Assembly (NCBI GenBank): GCA_965215345.1
Contig: CBDCDL010000002.1
Location: 2,232,001 to 2,296,000 of the forward strand
Direction of reading: 5' to 3'
Source of the DNA: CATQHW01 sp965215345
GTDB taxonomy: Bacteria > Spirochaetota > Spirochaetia > SZUA-6 > Bin103
Length of the DNA: 64,000 nucleotides
Shown here piece after piece: positions 1 through 8,167 of this stretch. The stretch's first letter is position 1. Every line of letters begins with the position of its first letter. Both the position numbers and the translations under genes were made by a program. Below the pieces are notes generated by a model. It worked only from the letters and a program-made list of their open reading frames with translations. It had not been told where the DNA came from and searched no databases.

Positions 1-106
1 CGGAGCGGAACGCGACGTAGTACCGGCCGCGCCAGCGCACCATGCTGGTGAAGGCGTTGTGCCGGCCGTCGGAATGGATGGTCTCGGTGCTCTCGATCGT
101 CAGCAT
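1..106 (-). CDS. Sialidase-fold protein, 5' part only (runs off the window)
   Basis: Reading the minus strand from an ATG at 106 gives 35 codons beginning MLTIESTETIHSDGRHN and reaching the window edge. The pattern (a short strand, then a phrase meaning 'serviceable customer of substrate' such as FTSMVRWRGRYYVAFR) is how many bacterial sialidase/BNR-repeat exo-glycosidase-like proteins begin. Start lies 7 nt downstream of the stop of the neighbouring sialidase-like gene, so the two are probably co-transcribed paralogues. Only the N-terminus is visible, so no catalytic residues can be checked. Confidence 0.6.
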   Translation of the reverse strand, partial: MLTIESTETIHSDGRHNAFTSMVRWRGRYYVAFRS

Positions 107-113
107 CGTTCGG

Positions 114-1244
114 CTACACCTCTTCCAGGATCGCGCCCTCGATGCCGCGCAGGTCGTCGTCGAAGTGGTGCCAGTAGGTGACCAGCACGCGCCCGTCGTT
201 CAGTTCCACCGAATAGGGGTAGCCGCAGTCCGGGCTGATCGCGTCGTCGCGGATGATGATCTCCGGCGCCGTGTCGATGTTCTCACCCTCGGGATCCAGG
301 ATGCGCGCCGAGCAGCCGCGCTGGCCGGCCCAGCGGGTGCCGACGGTGAGGAAGATGCGGCCGTCGTGCAGCCCGAGCATGTGCCCGGGGCTTCCGTGGA
401 CCATCGTCGGCCGCCACTGCGACCAGGTTTGCCCGTCGTCATCGGAGTACACCAGCACCAGCACGCGCCCCTCGAAGCTGGGGTCGGTGACGTGCGGCCC
501 GGTGAGGCCCTGTTGGTGGACGATCTCCGGCCCGAGGGCCCCCGTGTGGCAGCGGTACAGCACCAGGATGCGGCCGGAGGGAGTGCGGTGGATGGTCGGC
601 TCGCTGAAGTGGGCGACTTCGTCCTCGCAGATCCGGCCCCCGTACTCCCAGGTCTCGCCCATGTCACGGGAGATGCGCAGCATCCCGTGGTAGCGGAACT
701 CGTCGGTGACGTCGGTAGCCTTGCTCGGCAGGAACAGGCGTCCGTCCGGCATCACCAGCAGCCCGCTGCGGCTCACGCCGGTGTGCTGGGCGGGGTGGCC
801 GTTGATGGCGTCCGGGAGCGGCGGGAAGCGGACCGGTCTGGTCCAGGTGTGACCGTCGTCGGTGGACCGCACCCAGAACGGCATCCCGTAGCGCACGGTC
901 CAGTCCAGGCCGTGCGCCTCCGACCCCTCGGCCGGCACCAGCTCCGTGCACGAGCAGTGCAGGAAGATGCTGCCGTCCGGCAGCGAATGGCAGCCCCGGT
1001 CCATCACCCCGCCCCGCGGGTCGACGGTCACCAGGTATGCATCGCTCCAGGTCCGCCCTTCGTCGCTGGAACGGCACGCCTGCACGTTGAACAGCGGATG
1101 GTTGTGGTTGGCCATGCCGATGTGCGTGGCGCGCTGGAACGTCATCAGCAGGTCGCCGTTCGGCGTCCGGTTCACGGTGGGCGAGAGTGCGTAGAAGCCC
1201 TCTTCGTGGTAGATGGTCATCCGGTCGGTCACTCGCCAGCTCAT
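114..1244 (-). CDS. Sialidase family protein (BNR/Asp-box repeats)
   Basis: A 376-residue protein with four Asp-box repeats of the S-x-D-x-G-x-T-W type (SSDEGRTW, STDDGHTW, ISRDMGETW, YSDDDGQTW), the structural hallmark of six-bladed beta-propeller sialidases. Length fits a single-domain member of the family. There is no signal peptide, so it is probably cytoplasmic or acts on small imported glycosides; many such proteins in environmental bacteria are not true neuraminidases and the substrate cannot be read from sequence. It is followed 7 nt later by a second sialidase-like gene. A TATGAT hexamer ends 8 nt before the ATG (1253-1258), suggesting a near-leaderless transcript. Confidence 0.85.
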   Translation of the reverse strand: MSWRVTDRMTIYHEEGFYALSPTVNRTPNGDLLMTFQRATHIGMANHNHPLFNVQACRSSDEGRTWSDAYLVTVDPRGGVMDRGCHSLPDGSIFLHCSCTELVPAEGSEAHGLDWTVRYGMPFWVRSTDDGHTWTRPVRFPPLPDAINGHPAQHTGVSRSGLLVMPDGRLFLPSKATDVTDEFRYHGMLRISRDMGETWEYGGRICEDEVAHFSEPTIHRTPSGRILVLYRCHTGALGPEIVHQQGLTGPHVTDPSFEGRVLVLVYSDDDGQTWSQWRPTMVHGSPGHMLGLHDGRIFLTVGTRWAGQRGCSARILDPEGENIDTAPEIIIRDDAISPDCGYPYSVELNDGRVLVTYWHHFDDDLRGIEGAILEEV

Positions 1245-1252
1245 GGCCGACC

Positions 1253-1258
1253 ATCATA
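1253..1258 (-). promoter_or_regulatory. Candidate -10 box, near-leaderless promoter of the sialidase gene
   Basis: On the minus strand the hexamer TATGAT is separated by only 8 nt from the ATG at 1244, so a start site at the usual distance would fall at or next to the start codon. The hexamer at the -35 position (TGGTCG, 17 bp spacer) is poor. The same arrangement recurs at several other genes in this window, which is the main support. Confidence 0.35.
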
Positions 1259-1345
1259 GGAGACACGCGCGATGGCGACCATACAGGCTGCGGTCCGTGG
1301 AGTCTGGTCCCGCACCGCCGGCGCCCCGGAACTGGCGACAGGGGG

Positions 1346-4075
1346 TCAAGATCGTCGAAGCCAATGCTCCGCTTCGAGCTGCTTGAGGATGTCCTCCGCA
1401 ACCTCCATCACTTCCGCCGGTGCCCGAACCTCCTCGCCTGTACGAATGCGGAGAGCTACAAGCAGTGGTGCCAGCGTAGCGGCCTTCTCCCGATCGCTCG
1501 CCACGATTTCCGCGACATCTCGCTCCGAGGCCCCGGATGCGATCAGTTCAAACACCAGCTTCATGAGCGCCCGCATGCCTGCACCGCCGGTACGAAACTT
1601 GGCGTACACGGAACGAAACATCTCCACTGCGTCTGCGCTTCTTTCCAAACGAAGGAGTGCCTTCGTCGTCAGCCACGCTGCCCACCACCCGAAAGCGATA
1701 TCACTTGGGTCATTCAGGGAACCATACTCTGCTAGTGCTTCGCAGGTGCGCAGGGATTCCGTCGCATCATCGCTTCCGATCTGTATGAATGCCGAGTTGG
1801 TCAGCGCCGTCGCGACTTGTATCCGAATCTCCGGTAAGTCGCTGCCGTCGTATCGGCGGATGACTTCCTCGTACGCGGCGACTTCGCCCGCCATGTCACC
1901 GAGATGACCTCGAGTAATTCCTTGTGCGACCAGTGCCTTGGCGACCAGTGCCTGAAGTTCCTGCGAGCCGCTGTCCCCGTACCGCTTCACGATCCTTGCG
2001 TAAGCGGCGCTTCCCTCGCTCAGACTCCCGATGCGCACTTCGGCGTTCCCCTTGTTCAACAACGCCATGGCTACCTGTACGCAGAGCGCGGGTGAGGGAC
2101 TGGTGCCATAACGGTGAGCTACTTCCTCGTAAGTGGCGATTGCCGCATGAGGATCACCGATCCGACCCTGTGCGTTTCCCTTGTTTACCAACGCCATGGC
2201 GACACATTCCTGAAGTTCCTGCGAGCTGCTGGCACCATACCGCTTGACGACATCCCCGTAGGTGGCGACTTCGGCGTCGGAGTCGCCGATCCAACGGCAG
2301 TTGATTGCCTTGTTGAACAACGATTTGGCGACCCGTACCTGAAGGGCAAGCGAATCGCTCGTACCATACCTGTTCACCACCTCCTCATAGGAAGCGATAG
2401 CAGCTTGGGGCTCTCCGAGCCGACCATGTTCATTACCCATATTGAGAAGAGCCATCGCTACCGCCTGTTCGAGTGCTGGGGCATCGCTGGCACTGAACTG
2501 CTCTACTACCTCGCGGTATGACCGAATCGCCGCTGCGGCATTTCCGATTTCTGCCTGTGCGAACAATTTGGCAGAGACCAGCAGATTGGCGAGCGTCGTC
2601 GACGAGCGCCGCGTATTGCCCGTTCGAGAGCCGAGATAACAGTCGACGAGCGCGATGACTTCTTGACAATTCGTGTCCTCGAGGGCTCCCACCAACTCGT
2701 TCAACAGATCACGATCTCTATTCAGGTCGATTCGTTCGCTGGCCTGAGTAAGGACCTGCTCGAAGACGGAGATGTTCTCCGCCGGAAAGGAGTGCCCGCC
2801 ATGCGTCACATCGGCGATCGCGCGCTGGATACCCTCGCGAATGGCCGGTGACTGCGCGGCTTCGATGCTGATCTTGTCGGCCATGTGTGCTAGCTCGGGT
2901 TGACTGTAGAACATTACCATGAAACGAATAAGGTTGCTTATCACGGCTGACTCATCGCGCTCGCGTCGGAGCTTGTAATAGATTCCGTAGAGACGCTCCG
3001 CTGCGGAGTATTGGCGTCTTCTGCCTTCGTCTTCCGGGATGAGCGCGCCCCGCCGGACGAGACGTCCGAGCATGGTAGACACTGTACGGATGTCAAGTCG
3101 TGCACGAGCGGTGATCTCGCCGGCAGTCGACGGTTGCCACAGATCGACGGTCGCGAGATAGACACGGCGCTCGGTCTTTGCAAAGCCTTCAAGATGGCTG
3201 CGAAAGTACTCGGTGTGGTCGTCGATGAGCTTTACCAGTTGTTCCATCAAGTGACTCACGGAACGGTGCCGCACGAAATCCGCGACGAACACCAGGAGGC
3301 GAGGGCTGCCCCCGGTCAGGATTTGCAGAGGTCTGATCTCTCTCTCTTGCAGGGCATCGCCGCTGAGGACGTGCCAGAGGCGGCGGCACTCCTCGGTGTC
3401 CAAGGGATCGAGACCGAGGATACGAAACAACTCGAAGAACGGTTGTGTCGCATCGTCCAAGCCGCGAAAACGGCTAGTGGCGGTGGCAAGCAGCATGATC
3501 CGAGGTTGGGATTGCAGTTCCTCGCGAAGCTTCCAGCCGAAGCGCTCGTCGACGTCGCCGGACAGGTTCTGCAAGTTCTCGACCATGAGGACGAGCTTCT
3601 TTCCGAGCCGATCCGCCGTGTCCAGCACGGCGATGCGCGCCCGGGCTTCGATCAAGTCTTCCTGGCGGCCCCGAGCGCTCAGAGCGTTATGAGTGTCCCG
3701 TAGCTCGCGCCTGAGTTCCGTATCGCACACCGCATTCTCCCGTGAGAGATGGAACAGGCACTCGAGCCAGAAGTCGGCCATATCGAATATCTCATGGCTC
3801 TCCTCCATGAACCGGACCGGCAGCAGATGGCGGCCCAGATCGTGTTGGACGCGCAACTCGGCGGCGACACGCGCCAGCAGCATGGTCTTTCCGCGGCCGC
3901 GTGGTGCGACGAGCAAAACGTGCTGGCACGACGATGTCTTGGCGTTCTCTCGCAGGATCTCCAGGGCGATGTCGAGCTCGCGGTTTCTGACCACGAACTG
4001 CCGGATGACCTCATGGTCCGACTGGAATATGCCAGGGTTCGCCTTTCGGATCAGCGGAGCAAGCGATTGGTTCAT
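1346..4075 (-). CDS. P-loop ATPase with winged-helix and six TPR-like repeats
   Basis: A 909-residue protein. Residues about 57-64 form a Walker A loop (APRGRGKT) in an AAA/STAND-like ATPase core. A winged-helix-like stretch follows (around STAGEITARARLDIRTVSTMLGRL cut to its core: STMLGRLVRRG), and then the C-terminal half holds six tandem repeats of 43 residues with the pattern VAxALxNKGNxxGRIGDxxAAIxxYEEVVxRYG. The start is the ATG at 4075, overlapping the TGA of the upstream ATPase gene as ATGA; the longer reading to 4147 would need a 76-base overlap and adds a low-complexity proline-rich leader. Coupling to another ATPase suggests a two-component NTPase complex, perhaps signalling or defence. 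No effector domain is recognisable and the function is unknown. Confidence 0.85.
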   Translation of the reverse strand: MNQSLAPLIRKANPGIFQSDHEVIRQFVVRNRELDIALEILRENAKTSSCQHVLLVAPRGRGKTMLLARVAAELRVQHDLGRHLLPVRFMEESHEIFDMADFWLECLFHLSRENAVCDTELRRELRDTHNALSARGRQEDLIEARARIAVLDTADRLGKKLVLMVENLQNLSGDVDERFGWKLREELQSQPRIMLLATATSRFRGLDDATQPFFELFRILGLDPLDTEECRRLWHVLSGDALQEREIRPLQILTGGSPRLLVFVADFVRHRSVSHLMEQLVKLIDDHTEYFRSHLEGFAKTERRVYLATVDLWQPSTAGEITARARLDIRTVSTMLGRLVRRGALIPEDEGRRRQYSAAERLYGIYYKLRRERDESAVISNLIRFMVMFYSQPELAHMADKISIEAAQSPAIREGIQRAIADVTHGGHSFPAENISVFEQVLTQASERIDLNRDRDLLNELVGALEDTNCQEVIALVDCYLGSRTGNTRRSSTTLANLLVSAKLFAQAEIGNAAAAIRSYREVVEQFSASDAPALEQAVAMALLNMGNEHGRLGEPQAAIASYEEVVNRYGTSDSLALQVRVAKSLFNKAINCRWIGDSDAEVATYGDVVKRYGASSSQELQECVAMALVNKGNAQGRIGDPHAAIATYEEVAHRYGTSPSPALCVQVAMALLNKGNAEVRIGSLSEGSAAYARIVKRYGDSGSQELQALVAKALVAQGITRGHLGDMAGEVAAYEEVIRRYDGSDLPEIRIQVATALTNSAFIQIGSDDATESLRTCEALAEYGSLNDPSDIAFGWWAAWLTTKALLRLERSADAVEMFRSVYAKFRTGGAGMRALMKLVFELIASGASERDVAEIVASDREKAATLAPLLVALRIRTGEEVRAPAEVMEVAEDILKQLEAEHWLRRS
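1790..2540 (-). repeat. Six tandem 129-bp coding repeats (43-residue TPR-like units)
   Basis: Within the ATPase/TPR gene the same coding unit recurs every 129 bp. An anchor is the string aacgccatgg on the plus strand, found at 2061-2070 and again at 2190-2199, exactly one unit apart; related but diverged anchors occur near 1803, 1932, 2319 and 2448. The units encode helix pairs ending in a RYGxS turn. Neighbouring middle units are more alike than outer ones, as expected from recombination or gene conversion within the array. Confidence 0.8.
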
Positions 4076-5310
4076 CTGAACCACCTCGGGCGTGTGGACG
4101 GACGGTTCAGGAGGGGAGTGTGGTGGTCTCGGAACCGGGATGACCACCAGTCCTTGAGCAACCGCGACAGGAAGCGGTGACCGTTGTCGGCGGCTTCCAG
4201 GTAACCGTCATGGATCAACACTTCGAGTGCATCGGAGACACGGTCGGACGCATCATCGACCAACGCGGAATACAATTGTTCAAGGCAGCGCCGTGCTTTG
4301 ACGGTGAATACATCCTGGGTAGCCGCTTCGGCGAGGATTTCCATGGATATTCGATAGGTGTCGTCGTCCAGACCTTCCTGCAGGCGTGTCTCGTAGTGCA
4401 CGAGGTCGTTCTGCCCGGAAGGCCCGAGAAGCTCGTTGCGGTACACATGGTCCACGTCCGAGACGACGATGCGGTCCCGACCGTGCATCGTCGCGAAGTC
4501 GCGGAGCCGGGCGAAGAGTGACTGCACGTGCTGAGGGATCCCGAGGCCGAGTGCCTCGTAGGCGGCGTGAGCAACCCCTTCGTCGACCTTCAACTCGTAG
4601 CTCTCGGCGAGACATTCGAAGCACGCCACGCTGGTCTCTCGGCTCCACGGTCCCAGGCGAAAGGAGTCGAGATGGTTTATACGGTCGGGGATCCCGAGCC
4701 GCTCCACGAGAGGCCTGAGGCCGATGCTGCCGGAGATGATGAGAACCAGGGAACCGTCGCCGAGGGCTTGCAGCACGCCGCGGAACCAGCTCAGGAACTC
4801 GTCCACTCGCAGGGAGCTCCCGTCTTCTTTGAGCATCCGGTTGAGGAAGATCGGAAGCTCGTCGATCACGAGGAGTACGGGGTTCTCGTGATGAGCGCAA
4901 TCATGGAGCAGGTGCTCCCCGTGGCGACGCCAATTGACGGCATCCAATCCTGAGCGGATCCGCACACGAAAGTCGTAGGCGCTGACCTCCTCGATCCTGT
5001 CTCCCATCCAGCGCTGCATCGTGGAGGCGAAACGGCGCGCGATCGATCGAATCGGGTGGACCTTCTCGGCGATGCTGGCGATCACGTCCTCGGGACAGGT
5101 TGCTCCTTGGACATCTGCGGGGAGGAAGCTCCACCCCTTGGCTTCGACGCGTCGGCCGAGTTCCCTGGTGATGCTGGTCTTCCCCATGCGTCGCTGGCCG
5201 GTCAGCAGCACGTGGTTGAAGTCGCGGACACGGCTCTCCAGCGCCTCCAGTTCAAGCTCTCGGTCGAAGAAGTCGTCGCCGCTCACCCAGCGGCCTGTAG
5301 CTGATCGCAT
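4072..5310 (-). CDS. AAA/archaeal-ATPase-like NTP-binding protein
   Basis: A 412-residue protein. Walker A is GQRRMGKT at about residues 38-45, after a short N-terminal segment ending DRELELEAL, as in the archaeal ATPase/STAND-like family (PF01637 type). Walker B is VLLVIDELPIFL. The C-terminal part resembles the winged-helix region of these ATPases. The start at 5310 is chosen because GGGGAGG sits 6 nt upstream; the open frame runs on to 5556 but that part is low complexity and crosses the promoter. Its TGA overlaps the ATG of the TPR ATPase (ATGA), so the two are translated together. Two coupled ATPases without a familiar partner suggest a sensor/transducer pair; the role is unknown. Confidence 0.85.
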   Translation of the reverse strand: MRSATGRWVSGDDFFDRELELEALESRVRDFNHVLLTGQRRMGKTSITRELGRRVEAKGWSFLPADVQGATCPEDVIASIAEKVHPIRSIARRFASTMQRWMGDRIEEVSAYDFRVRIRSGLDAVNWRRHGEHLLHDCAHHENPVLLVIDELPIFLNRMLKEDGSSLRVDEFLSWFRGVLQALGDGSLVLIISGSIGLRPLVERLGIPDRINHLDSFRLGPWSRETSVACFECLAESYELKVDEGVAHAAYEALGLGIPQHVQSLFARLRDFATMHGRDRIVVSDVDHVYRNELLGPSGQNDLVHYETRLQEGLDDDTYRISMEILAEAATQDVFTVKARRCLEQLYSALVDDASDRVSDALEVLIHDGYLEAADNGHRFLSRLLKDWWSSRFRDHHTPLLNRPSTRPRWFR

Positions 5311-5342
5311 CGGATCCTCCCCGCGATGACAGCGTACACATA

Positions 5343-5371
5343 CAACAATATGGTTGTCAACAATACTGTTG
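5343..5371. promoter_or_regulatory. Tandem dyad operator upstream of the ATPase pair
   Basis: Two dyads stand side by side with a 15-bp period: CAAC-AATATG-GTTG (5343-5356) and CAACA-ATAC-TGTTG (5358-5371). A further TTGT-CA-ACAA dyad (5354-5363) bridges them. The region is AT-rich in a GC-rich genome, lies 33-61 bp upstream of the ATG at 5310, and on the minus strand contains a perfect TTGACA. This looks like a regulator-binding site over the promoter of the two-ATPase operon. No regulator gene is adjacent. The -10 partner of the TTGACA is weak. Confidence 0.55.
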
Positions 5372-5419
5372 CCTGCATGTTGGTTGTTAGAGTGCGGGCA
5401 GGTCGATCTAAAAAGCCAG

Positions 5420-7069
5420 CTACTCCGGCGGGGCTTCAGATCCGAGGGCGGCCAGGGAGCGGCTGACGACCGAGGCGCTGGCGGTCGCTTCCGCGGTGAC
5501 GATCGCGGTCGCGCCGGCGTGGTGCAGCGAGGCGCGGTCCAGCTCGTACGGGGCACGCGCGATGATGGCGACGTCGGGAGCGATCGCCCGGATCCGCCGG
5601 ACCGCGAGCTCGGTGGCGCGGGCGTCGTTGACGGTCAGGACCACCAGCCGCGCGTCCTTGCAGCCGAGATCGTCCAGCACCTCCCGCTGCGTCACGTCGC
5701 CGAGCACGGCCCGGTCGCCGATGGCGCGCGCGGCGCGCACGTTGTCCGGGTTCGCGTCGATGGCCAGGTAGTCGAAGCCGGCGTCCCTGACGGCACGGCA
5801 CACCTCGCGGCCGGCAAGTCCGTAGCCGGCGACGATCACGTGGTCTGCGTGCGGCTCGTCCGCCTCGATGCCGGGCGGCTCCGCGCGCAGGAGCCGGTTC
5901 AGCCACGGAACCCGCGCCGCGCCGCCGGCCAGGTGGGGGCCGAAGGCGATGACCAGCGGAGTGAGCAGCATGGACAGGATGATCGCCATCATCAGGTGCT
6001 GGGACAGCGAGGCGCCCAGCAGTTCCGTGCCCGCGGCCACGCTCAACAGCACGAACGAGAACTCGCCGACCTGGCACAGTGCCGCCGCCGACAGGATGCC
6101 CACCCGCAACGGAAGCCGGAGGATGAGCGCGGTCGCGAGAATGATCGCGAACTTGCCGACCAGGATCGCGCCGAGCAGCGCGGCCGTCGTCAGGAGCTCC
6201 CCGGCCATGCCGGAGACGTCCAGCAGCATGCCCACGGAGACGAAGAAGAGGCTGGCCAGGATGTCGCGGGCCGGGATCAGGTCCGCCATCGCCTGGTGAC
6301 GGAACTCGCTGCCGGCGACGATCAGCCCGGCCAGAAACGCCCCGAGCGCCAGCGAGACGCCGGCCAGGGACAGCGCCCAGGTGGTGCCGAAGCACACCAG
6401 GAAGACGGTCAGAATGAAGAGTTCGCGTTCCCGTGTCTTGGCGACGAACGCCAGCAGCCGCGGCACCAGGAAGCTGGCTGCCACCAGCACGCCGGTCAGA
6501 ACCGCCACGGCCGTGCCGACCGTGAGCAGGATCTCCCGCGGGGAGCTGTCGCCTCCGGCCAGCAGGGGCACGGCCAGAATCATCGGCACCACGCACAGGT
6601 CCTGGAACACCAGGATGCCCACGGCCAGGCGGCCGTGCGGGGCGTCCAGCTCGCCGCGCGCCGACAGCGCGCGCAGGACCACGGCCGTGCTGGAGACGGC
6701 GATCACGCACCCCAGGAACACCGCCGTCCCGGGGGCCAGTCCGAACGCCCTGGCCAGGCCGGCCGTGCACGCAAGCGTCACCGCGACCTGGATGCCGCCG
6801 CCCAAGAGCACTGCCTTCCACAGCCGGCGCAGGCGGTCGACCGCCAGCTCCAGGCCGATGCCGAACAGCAACAGCACGACGCCGACCTCGGCCAGCAACT
6901 CGACTTGGTGGGTGTCCTCCACCAGGCCCAGTCCGGTCGGTCCGGCCAGCACGCCGGTCAGAATGAACCCGGCGATCGACGGAACGCCGATGCGGCGCAG
7001 CAGCGCCACCACCACCACGGCGGCCCCGAGCACGATCACCAGATCCTTGAGGAAGCCCAGTTCAGGCAC
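5420..7069 (-). CDS. Kef-type cation:proton antiporter (CPA2) with TrkA-N domain
   Basis: A 549-residue membrane protein. The first roughly 390 residues hold about twelve hydrophobic segments of the Na+/H+ exchanger fold; the segment GVVLLLFGIGLELAVDRL is typical of the CPA2 core. From about residue 412 a Rossmann RCK_N/TrkA-N domain begins with HVIVAGYGLAGREV, which in KefB/KefC/YbaL-type proteins gates potassium or sodium efflux in response to nucleotide or thiol ligands. The C-terminus is short, lacking an RCK_C domain. GTG start at 7069 with AAGGAA upstream. It exchanges a monovalent cation for protons at the inner membrane; the precise ion cannot be told. Confidence 0.9.
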   Translation of the reverse strand: MPELGFLKDLVIVLGAAVVVVALLRRIGVPSIAGFILTGVLAGPTGLGLVEDTHQVELLAEVGVVLLLFGIGLELAVDRLRRLWKAVLLGGGIQVAVTLACTAGLARAFGLAPGTAVFLGCVIAVSSTAVVLRALSARGELDAPHGRLAVGILVFQDLCVVPMILAVPLLAGGDSSPREILLTVGTAVAVLTGVLVAASFLVPRLLAFVAKTRERELFILTVFLVCFGTTWALSLAGVSLALGAFLAGLIVAGSEFRHQAMADLIPARDILASLFFVSVGMLLDVSGMAGELLTTAALLGAILVGKFAIILATALILRLPLRVGILSAAALCQVGEFSFVLLSVAAGTELLGASLSQHLMMAIILSMLLTPLVIAFGPHLAGGAARVPWLNRLLRAEPPGIEADEPHADHVIVAGYGLAGREVCRAVRDAGFDYLAIDANPDNVRAARAIGDRAVLGDVTQREVLDDLGCKDARLVVLTVNDARATELAVRRIRAIAPDVAIIARAPYELDRASLHHAGATAIVTAEATASASVVSRSLAALGSEAPPE

Positions 7070-7096
7070 GCGACGGTTCCTTACGGCACGGCAAGG

Positions 7097-8167
7097 CTAC
7101 CGCGGATGGTATCTCGGCTCGCGGGGGGTTACCTCGCGCTGCAGGCGCAACTCGCTGCCGGCCAGCGGCAGCGGCGTGCGGGCTCCGTCGCGCAGGTGGG
7201 ACTGCAGGCAGGCGAAGATCAGCTCGGTGTTGGTCCGCGCGACCCGCACGCCGCCGCGCGTCGGGGCGCCGGTGTCCAGCGACTGCACCAGGTCCATGAT
7301 CAGGTGCACGGCGGGGCTGCCGGGCTCGAACGCCGGGAAGCGGCCGGGCCGCAGCACCGGCCGGCCGCGCAGGTCGGCGCCGCCCTCCTCGCGCACCTGC
7401 CAGTCGCTGCCGACCGTGGTGACGATGCCCCGCTCGCACACCACCTCGGCCTCGAACGGGCGGCCGCTGTCGAGCAGGAACGCCGGCACGCCGTCGGCGA
7501 ACTGCAGGCGGCCGCCGCCGCCGGGATCGGCATGCAGCACGGTGCCCTCGATCCGGTCCGCGCCCTCCGACAGGTGGAACTGCACCCAGCTCACCGGCGC
7601 GTCGCCGTTCAGCATCAGCACCAGGTCGATCGCGTGACTGCCCATGTTGAAGATCCCGTGGCCGCAGTGGACGGTGAGCGAGCGCAGCGCGCCGTAGCGC
7701 TCCTCGGCGATCAGCGATCGCAGGACCCGGAAGCCGGGGTGCCAGCGCCGGTTGCTGCCCATGTTGAAGGCGACGCCGTTGCGCTCCACCGCCTCCACCA
7801 TCGCGTCGGCCTCCGCCAGCGAGGCGGCCATCGCCTTCTCCGCGTAGATCGCCCGCGCCCCGTGCTCGGCGGCGTGGACGACGATCTCCGCGCGGTGCTC
7901 GGGCTGGGTGGCCACGCTGACGATGTCCGGCCGCTCCGCAGCGATCATCTCCCGGTAGTCCGTGTACTGGTGCGCGGGCGGCACGCCATAGCGCTCGCCG
8001 GCGCGCGCCATCACGTCGTCGCGCTGGTCGGCCATGGCCACCAGGGTGGTGCGCTCGCACGCTTCGTACGCCGCGGCGTGCGAGTAGGGGTACGGGTCTG
8101 CGACCTCGTTGTCGATGAAGGCGCCGATGCGCCCGCAGCCGATCAGGGCGGCTCGGTAGGTGGTCAT
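7097..8167 (-). CDS. Gfo/Idh/MocA family oxidoreductase
   Basis: A 356-residue NAD(P)-dependent dehydrogenase-like protein. The N-terminal Rossmann motif is ALIGCGRIGAF. The usual catalytic EKP is replaced by EKA (YAEKAMAAS), keeping the lysine. Start is ATG 8167, overlapping the stop of the PQQ sugar dehydrogenase gene as ATGA; an 18-codon upstream extension would be inside that gene. Family members oxidise or reduce sugar or inositol hydroxyls. The coupling to a sugar dehydrogenase is consistent with carbohydrate metabolism, but the substrate is unknown. Confidence 0.88.
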   Translation of the reverse strand: MTTYRAALIGCGRIGAFIDNEVADPYPYSHAAAYEACERTTLVAMADQRDDVMARAGERYGVPPAHQYTDYREMIAAERPDIVSVATQPEHRAEIVVHAAEHGARAIYAEKAMAASLAEADAMVEAVERNGVAFNMGSNRRWHPGFRVLRSLIAEERYGALRSLTVHCGHGIFNMGSHAIDLVLMLNGDAPVSWVQFHLSEGADRIEGTVLHADPGGGGRLQFADGVPAFLLDSGRPFEAEVVCERGIVTTVGSDWQVREEGGADLRGRPVLRPGRFPAFEPGSPAVHLIMDLVQSLDTGAPTRGGVRVARTNTELIFACLQSHLRDGARTPLPLAGSELRLQREVTPREPRYHPR

